Source: JANNGC01 sp043757045
GTDB taxonomy: Bacteria > Verrucomicrobiota > Verrucomicrobiia > Limisphaerales > SIBH01
Length of the DNA stretch: 18,278 bases
Direction of reading: 5' to 3'
Assembly (NCBI GenBank): GCA_043757045.1
Contig: JAYVQC010000206.1
Span: 1-18,278, forward strand
Positions 13,913-18,278 of the stretch are shown here, piece by piece. Position 1 is the first letter of the stretch. The number at the start of each line of letters is the position of its first letter. The notes below the pieces were generated by a model. It did not search any database. It was not told the origin of the DNA and saw nothing but the letters and a program-made list of their open reading frames with translations. The position numbers were made by a program, and so were the translations under genes.

Positions 13913-16447
13913 TCACGGCGGCAACTGCGCGCGGAGCCGGAAAAATTTCTGCCCGCCCGCGTTTGTGACCGTGAACACGCCGTCGCCATTCGTGGAGACT
14001 TGCGGTGAAGTACTCACGCCCGCCCAGCCGTTCGTGTTCAATGCCGTCTGACCCTGCAACTCATACGCGCGCCCTTCGTGGCGTGGCGAAAAACTCATCC
14101 GCAGCACGTTGCTCGTGCGATCCTCGATGCGGTAGCGCAGACGAGACGCGGCCCACAGCGGGTCGGTGCCGGCCAGGTATTCGCGCTCGGTGCTGAAGCC
14201 GTCCGTGTCGGGATCAAGGCTCGCGTTCACCGGCCCGCCGAAAAAAAAATCACCCCACCACTGCGGCACGCTGCCCGGCGCGGGCGGGTCCTGGTTCGCC
14301 GCATAAGTGAACCGAACCGCATCCGCCATCACTACTTTGCCGGAACTTTCCGACGTGGCGCTCTGCCATTGGAAATTTCCGCCGGGGCCGCGCGCGAACG
14401 GCAGGTTCGTCGCCACCGTGCGCCAGCCGCCCCCGTTCACCGTCTGGTTCACCGCGCCGCTCGTGGTGCCTCCGGAATACGTGATGGTGAACGGCGCGTT
14501 CGAGCTGCGGTTACTGCCCTGCGGGTACCACACCGCCACGTCGTAACGGCCCGGCGTCTCAATCTCCGGTGTGTAAGTGGCCGTGGCCGAGGACAGCGTG
14601 GACGCGAACAAATAATCCGCGCCGAACTTGTCCGGGGCCGCCGTGGCCACCGTCCAACTTCCGATCAACGCCGCGCTCGCGTTGTCCAAAATAATTTCTC
14701 CCGCCGTGCGAAAGGTGTTCGTCACGGACGCGTTGGTCACGCCGCCCGCCTGCGTCAGCGCGCGGTAAAAGTAATTCGTGTTCGGAAGCAGGCCTGTGAT
14801 CAGCAGGGCGTGATTCGTCACCGCGTTCGTGTCGCGCCAACCGAAGTTCCCCAGCGCCGTCGTCAGTCCGAACTCGACCTGCGAGTCGCTCGCGTTCGTC
14901 GTGGTCCACGCCACGAGGGCTTCGGTGCGACCGGGATACGCGCGCAGGTTGAGCAGCGGCGCGTTCGACACGCTCAAATAAAAATCCACGGTGCTCACCA
15001 CGCCCGTCGTGATCACCACGGGCGCGCTCTGCGTGGCGAGATTCGTGTGCAGGACCGTGACCGTGTAACTCCCCGGCGGCAGATGCGCGAAGCCGTAAAA
15101 GCCCGTGGCGTCGTTCGTCTGGATGCGCGACACCGGGCCGCTCAGGCTGACCACTGCGCCGTCCACGTCATTGCTCGTGGCCGCCGTGCGAATCGTCCCC
15201 TTCACATGCCCGTGCGGCGGCGCGGTTTTCCACTGCATCGCCGGCGTGTCCACGGCGTTCGTGAAGAGCGGCGGCGTGTTCGTGTCATAAGTACTCGAAT
15301 TGTTCAGCGCGTTCCACACCGTGGCCGCATTCGTGTCGAGCGACGGCTCCGCGTAGGAATAGATCGCAAAGCCCGCCGCCGGCAGGTTCGAGTTCACCGT
15401 GGGCGTGCGCGTCGTGCGCAGTTGCGTGATCACATTCGTGAGCGCGTTCAGATACGACCCTTGCCCCATCGCCACCTGATGACCGTAGGCGTGTTCCTTG
15501 GCGAAGATGCTCCAGTTCGCCCAGTCCGCCGCGCGCGTGGCGTGGTTGAAATACGCCATCGGCACGTTCAAATCCAAAATCCCCTCGCGCATCCAGCCGC
15601 GCCAGTCCTGCAACACGTCCGTCCACGCCGACGAACTGGAAAACCACTGCGCGTCCGTCGTGATGCCCGGCGCAAAGCAAATCGTCGCCGCCGAAATTTT
15701 CACCTGCGGCTTGAGCGCGAGGGCGTTGAGATAAACTTTCCGCACCAGCCCGCTGACTTGATCACGGCGGAACTGAAGCCAGTTCGCATCGTTGGTCGCG
15801 GGCGTGCCGCTGAAATTGTAGCGACGGCGGAAGCGGTCCAGCGCGTTGGTGTGATAGCCCCACTCCTTGCCCGAGAAACGCACGTAGTCGAAGTGAAACC
15901 CGTCCACGTCGTAGCGCGAGATGATGTCCATCGCCACATTGAAGACATGCTTCTGCACCGCGGGCAGCGACTGGTCGAACTGGTAGTTACCGCCGTCCCA
16001 GTTCGTGCCCGTGTTGTCCACGCTCAACCATTCCGGGTGCGTGAGGTAAGGATGATTCGTCTGCGTGGGCGGCGTCACCTGGCTGTTCCACGCGAGGTAG
16101 GTTGTGATCCACGCGTGGACCTCAATGCGCCGCCCGCCCGTGTGCGCCTTGGTCAACAGATCGGCGAGCGGATCAAAACTTTGTGGTGAGACGTCCGACG
16201 CCTTCGGCTCAATCGTGCTGTTGTAATAGGTGTCGCCGCGCTTCCGCACCTCGACGATGATGGCGTTGAAGTTGTTGCTCCGCGCCGTATTGACCAGTGC
16301 CGAGACATCGCCGCTCGTCCGCATCCCCGCGTGAAACGTGTCGGCCCACAGGGCGCGAAATTCCGGCGTCTGCGCGCGCGCCGCGACGGCGAAGCAGCCG
16401 AGGAGTGCGACCACCCCCCGCCCGCGCGCTGTTCGTAGGAAACTCAT
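13913..16447 (-). CDS. Secreted GHL10-type glycoside-hydrolase-like multidomain protein
   Basis: The product is 844 aa from the ATG at 16445-16447; a TTG one codon earlier is possible, and no Shine-Dalgarno site is seen. The signal peptide ends near AARAQ (about 26). Residues about 28-380 form a TIM-barrel GHL10/DUF187-like domain (FRALWADTFHAGMRT, NFNAIIVEVRKRGDTYY, RIEVHAWITTYLAWN, VDGFHFDYVRFSGKEWGY, LDLNVPMAYF). These proteins are thought to act on polysaccharides or peptidoglycan, but the substrate is not readable. Then come a carboxypeptidase-regulatory-like domain (about 412-492, GHVKGTIR...GSYTVTV), an FN3-like domain (about 496-582), a golvesin-type domain (about 585-715, SWTVATAAPDKFGADYLFAS) and a Ca-binding-like loop DPDTDGFSTEREYLAGTDP (about 745-763). 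The C-terminus is GGQKFFRLRAQLPP. Confidence 0.9.
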   Translation of the reverse strand: MSFLRTARGRGVVALLGCFAVAARAQTPEFRALWADTFHAGMRTSGDVSALVNTARSNNFNAIIVEVRKRGDTYYNSTIEPKASDVSPQSFDPLADLLTKAHTGGRRIEVHAWITTYLAWNSQVTPPTQTNHPYLTHPEWLSVDNTGTNWDGGNYQFDQSLPAVQKHVFNVAMDIISRYDVDGFHFDYVRFSGKEWGYHTNALDRFRRRYNFSGTPATNDANWLQFRRDQVSGLVRKVYLNALALKPQVKISAATICFAPGITTDAQWFSSSSAWTDVLQDWRGWMREGILDLNVPMAYFNHATRAADWANWSIFAKEHAYGHQVAMGQGSYLNALTNVITQLRTTRTPTVNSNLPAAGFAIYSYAEPSLDTNAATVWNALNNSSTYDTNTPPLFTNAVDTPAMQWKTAPPHGHVKGTIRTAATSNDVDGAVVSLSGPVSRIQTNDATGFYGFAHLPPGSYTVTVLHTNLATQSAPVVITTGVVSTVDFYLSVSNAPLLNLRAYPGRTEALVAWTTTNASDSQVEFGLTTALGNFGWRDTNAVTNHALLITGLLPNTNYFYRALTQAGGVTNASVTNTFRTAGEIILDNASAALIGSWTVATAAPDKFGADYLFASTLSSATATYTPEIETPGRYDVAVWYPQGSNRSSNAPFTITYSGGTTSGAVNQTVNGGGWRTVATNLPFARGPGGNFQWQSATSESSGKVVMADAVRFTYAANQDPPAPGSVPQWWGDFFFGGPVNASLDPDTDGFSTEREYLAGTDPLWAASRLRYRIEDRTSNVLRMSFSPRHEGRAYELQGQTALNTNGWAGVSTSPQVSTNGDGVFTVTNAGGQKFFRLRAQLPP

Positions 16448-16543
16448 CAATGGCGCGCATCTTAGCAGCGCGCCGCCGGTTTGTCAGCGGATTAGCGGGA
16501 GCAACACAGGCCAGCGGAATGAAGGCAGCGTTCCGGTTTAGAT

Positions 16544-16650
16544 GGTGGTGCGTCGTCGCTCCGCGCGCGCCGGGCCGAAAGCGGAGACACATTGCGGAAC
16601 TGGCTCCAGCCTCACCCCGGCGCGCGCGGAGCGACGACGCCCTACCACCC
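16544..16650. repeat. Complete copy of the window-edge palindromic repeat, about 105 bp
   Basis: The left arm (16544-16574, GGTGGT-GCGTCGTCGCTCCG then CGCGCGCCGGG) and the right arm (16615-16650) are inverted repeats of about 31-36 bp with a small 2-3 bp difference. They enclose a 40-bp middle containing TTGCGGAACTGGCTCCA. Related half-copies lie at 1-41 and 18215-18278. The unit lies between the GHL10 start (16447) and the rluD stop (16662), so it could fold at the 3' end of the lspA-rluD mRNA. Confidence 0.85.
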
Positions 16651-16661
16651 TTGGCTTTCCC

Positions 16662-17603
16662 TCACGGCAGGCGCAGAGCGTTCAGCACCGTCACGAAATC
16701 CTTCGGCCACTTCGCCTCGAACTTCACCAGCTTGCCGGTGCGCGGATGCGCGAAGGTGAGGAGCCGCGCGTGCAACATCTGGCGCGGGATTTTCACGCCG
16801 GTCTGTTCCAGCAGGCGCGCGTTCTGTTTGCGCCCGTAGATGCCGTCGCCCGCGAGCGGAAAGCCGAGGTGCAGAAAGTGAACGCGAATCTGGTGCGTGC
16901 GCCCCGTGTGCAATTGCGCCGACACGAACGTCGCACCTTGCAGCCGCGCGCCGGTTTCGTAGCTCGTCCACGCCTCGCGCCCGCCTTTCACCACGGCCAT
17001 GCGCTGGCGCTGCGTCGCATGGCGGGCGATGGGTGCACGGATGTCGCCGCGTTCCGGGTTCAGTTCGCCGCAGAGAATGGCGTCGTAAATTTTCGTCACG
17101 TCGCGTCCGGCAAACTGTTCGGAAAGTTTCAGGTGCGCGGTGTCGTTCTTCGCGACCACGAGGCAGCCGCTGGTGTCCTTGTCCAGACGGTGGACGATGC
17201 CCGGCCGCGCCACACCGCCGATGCCGCTGAGTTCCGCGCCACAATGATGCAGCAGCGCGTTGACGAGCGTGCCGTCTTGGTGGCCCGCCGCGGGATGCAC
17301 GACGAGGCCGGGCGCCTTGTTCAACACAAGCAGGTCCTTGTCCTCGAAGAGAATGTTCAGCGGAATGTCCTGGGCCTGCGCCTCGGCGGGTTTCGCCTCG
17401 GGCCAGACGATGGAAATGATTTCGCCCGCACGCGGCGGGTGCGTGGGTTTGACCGTGCGATCATTGACGCGGATGTGACCCTCTTCGATGAGCCGTTGCA
17501 GCGTGCCCCGGGATTTTTCCGGAAAACGCGCGCGAAGAAAAACATCCAGGCGCTCACCGGGCCGCGTGGGCTCGACGGTGAAAACTTCGGTTGGTGCGCT
17601 CAC
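16662..17603 (-). CDS. rluD: RluD-family 23S rRNA pseudouridine synthase
   Basis: The product is 313 aa, typical for RluC/RluD. It isomerises specific uridines in the large-subunit rRNA. The N-terminal S4 RNA-binding domain (about 16-62) includes GERLDVFLRARFPEKSRGTL and EEGHIRVNDRTVKP. The catalytic domain has VLNKAPGLVVHPAAGHQDGT and the catalytic loop GIVHRLDKDTSGCLVVAKND with D141, and ends with LHTGRTHQIRVHFLHLGFPL and GDGIYG. The start is GTG at 17603, overlapping the lspA stop by GTGA, so the two are translationally coupled. Assignment to RluD rather than a paralogue rests on overall pattern and the common lspA-rluD neighbourhood. Confidence 0.93.
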   Translation of the reverse strand: MSAPTEVFTVEPTRPGERLDVFLRARFPEKSRGTLQRLIEEGHIRVNDRTVKPTHPPRAGEIISIVWPEAKPAEAQAQDIPLNILFEDKDLLVLNKAPGLVVHPAAGHQDGTLVNALLHHCGAELSGIGGVARPGIVHRLDKDTSGCLVVAKNDTAHLKLSEQFAGRDVTKIYDAILCGELNPERGDIRAPIARHATQRQRMAVVKGGREAWTSYETGARLQGATFVSAQLHTGRTHQIRVHFLHLGFPLAGDGIYGRKQNARLLEQTGVKIPRQMLHARLLTFAHPRTGKLVKFEAKWPKDFVTVLNALRLP

Positions 17604-18199
17604 GGTTTCGTCACCGGCTGGCCCGCGCTGGCGACCTTGGGCTGCGCCTCAGGCCGCCAGGAGAGAATGAAGAGCAGCCCCACGCCCACGCAGATGGCGC
17701 TGTCGGCGATGTTGAACGCGGGGAAGTCGTGCATGACACCCGAGCGCGTGATGAGGTGGAAGTAGAGAAAATCCACGACGTGTCCGTGCTTGATACGATC
17801 GAATAGATTCCCCGCGATGCCGCCGAGAATAAGGCCGAGCGAAAGGGAGCCGAGCGAGGTGTCCGCGCCAAACTTGTTCCGCACCAGCACGAGCACGACG
17901 AGGGCGACGCCAGAGATGACAGCGAGGATGGCGTTGTTGTCGCTGAACATGCTCCAGGCCGCGCCGGTGTTGTACCAGTGAACGATGCGGAAGAAGCCGG
18001 GCAGCACATGAATCTCGCTCTGCCCCGGAATGGGCAGGAACGTGAGCACGCTCCACTTGGCCGCCTGATCGAATGCGAAGACGATCAGGGCCAGCAGCGC
18101 GATGCGGAGATTAAAGTTTGGCTTCAAGCGCCGGGTGTTTAGCGAGGCGAGCGAGGTGAGGGAAGCTTCAAATCCCAAGAGCGGACGGCGGGGGCGCAT
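17600..18199 (-). CDS. lspA: Lipoprotein signal peptidase (signal peptidase II)
   Basis: The product is 199 aa from the ATG at 18197-18199. It cleaves signal peptides of prolipoproteins in the inner membrane after lipidation of the lipobox cysteine. Membrane segments lie at about 31-48 (LRIALLALIVFAFDQAAKWS), 90-107 and 116-130, and a last one around 165-180. Family motifs are FDQAAKW, WYNTGAAWSMF, GGIAGNLFDRIKHGHVVDFL (catalytic D143) and FPAFNIADSAICVG (catalytic D166). The first 25 residues exceed most homologues, so a start near residue 26 (TTG) is possible. It is the first gene of the lspA-rluD operon. A substrate is encoded in the window (5147-5641). Confidence 0.95.
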   Translation of the reverse strand: MRPRRPLLGFEASLTSLASLNTRRLKPNFNLRIALLALIVFAFDQAAKWSVLTFLPIPGQSEIHVLPGFFRIVHWYNTGAAWSMFSDNNAILAVISGVALVVLVLVRNKFGADTSLGSLSLGLILGGIAGNLFDRIKHGHVVDFLYFHLITRSGVMHDFPAFNIADSAICVGVGLLFILSWRPEAQPKVASAGQPVTKP

Positions 18200-18214
18200 C
18201 CGAACGCTGTTTTT

Positions 18215-18278
18215 GGTAGGGCGTCGTCGCTCCGCGCGCGCCGGGGTGGAGCCACAGCAAGTTCCGCAAGGCTTCTCC
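18215..18278. repeat. Left part of a palindromic repeat, truncated by the window edge
   Basis: GGTAGGGCGTCGTCGCTCCG followed by CGCGCGCCGGGG (18215-18246) is the left arm of the family seen at 16544-16650. The next bases (TGGAGCCACAGCAAGTTCCG then CAAGGC) match the reverse complement of that copy's middle, TTGCGGAACTGGCTCCA, with a 6-base insertion. The copy lies just upstream of lspA, so it may sit in or near the lspA promoter. Confidence 0.75.

Noticed and set aside
14078..16189. Plus-strand ORF of 703 aa
   Set aside because: It is antisense to the GHL10-like gene and is a run of Arg/Ala/His/Val-rich sequence with no domain pattern.
16542..17765. Plus-strand ORF of 407 aa
   Set aside because: It begins within the palindromic repeat and runs antisense to rluD and lspA.

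Overview
The window looks like a chromosomal segment of a high-GC Verrucomicrobiota bacterium, most plausibly of the Pedosphaera/Limisphaerales type. The taxon is an inference. It rests on a lipoprotein resembling the exosortase-associated TIGR04073 family, large secreted proteins ending in a 'KYFRLR/KFFRLR' C-terminus, few Shine-Dalgarno sites, and many short palindromic intergenic repeats of the kind that litter these genomes.

Layout. Positions 1-4250 are an accessory patch. It holds a truncated repeat (1-41), a MITE-like inverted-repeat element (42-210), a two-gene small-protein pair whose second gene seems to be cut by a repeat cassette (181-945), an IS1182-type insertion sequence with a broken transposase (995-2556), a 60-aa orphan gene (2762-2944), a VapBC toxin-antitoxin operon with a promoter-like sequence very close to its start (3086-3785), and remnants of a decayed gene (3817-4253). 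Positions 4217-7275 carry ispE (isoprenoid synthesis), a lipoprotein gene with a clear intrinsic terminator, about 850 bp of apparently non-coding DNA, and a lipoate-protein ligase carrying an in-frame repeat insertion. From 7464 a large homodimeric pyruvate dehydrogenase E1 gene (aceE) runs rightward, followed at once by an MNT nucleotidyltransferase/HEPN pair. Positions 10950-16447 hold two large leftward genes for secreted multidomain proteins: a DUF4623-like/Ig-like protein and a GHL10-type glycoside-hydrolase-like protein. Positions 16662-18199 hold the leftward lspA-rluD operon. A palindromic repeat family recurs at both window edges and between the GHL10 and rluD genes.

How genes fit together. 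Lipoate ligase and PDH E1 are divergently placed and functionally linked, because the E2 partner of AceE carries lipoyl groups; E2 and E3 are not in the window. LspA matures lipoproteins such as the one at 5147-5641. VapBC, MNT/HEPN and perhaps the 181-945 pair give three two-gene modules of toxin-antitoxin or similar layout within about 11 kb. No rRNA, tRNA or CRISPR array was recognised. The most unusual features are the repeat invasions of coding sequence (lplA and the 181-711 gene), the possible MITE/IS relationship, and the terminator lying directly before the ispE start codon.
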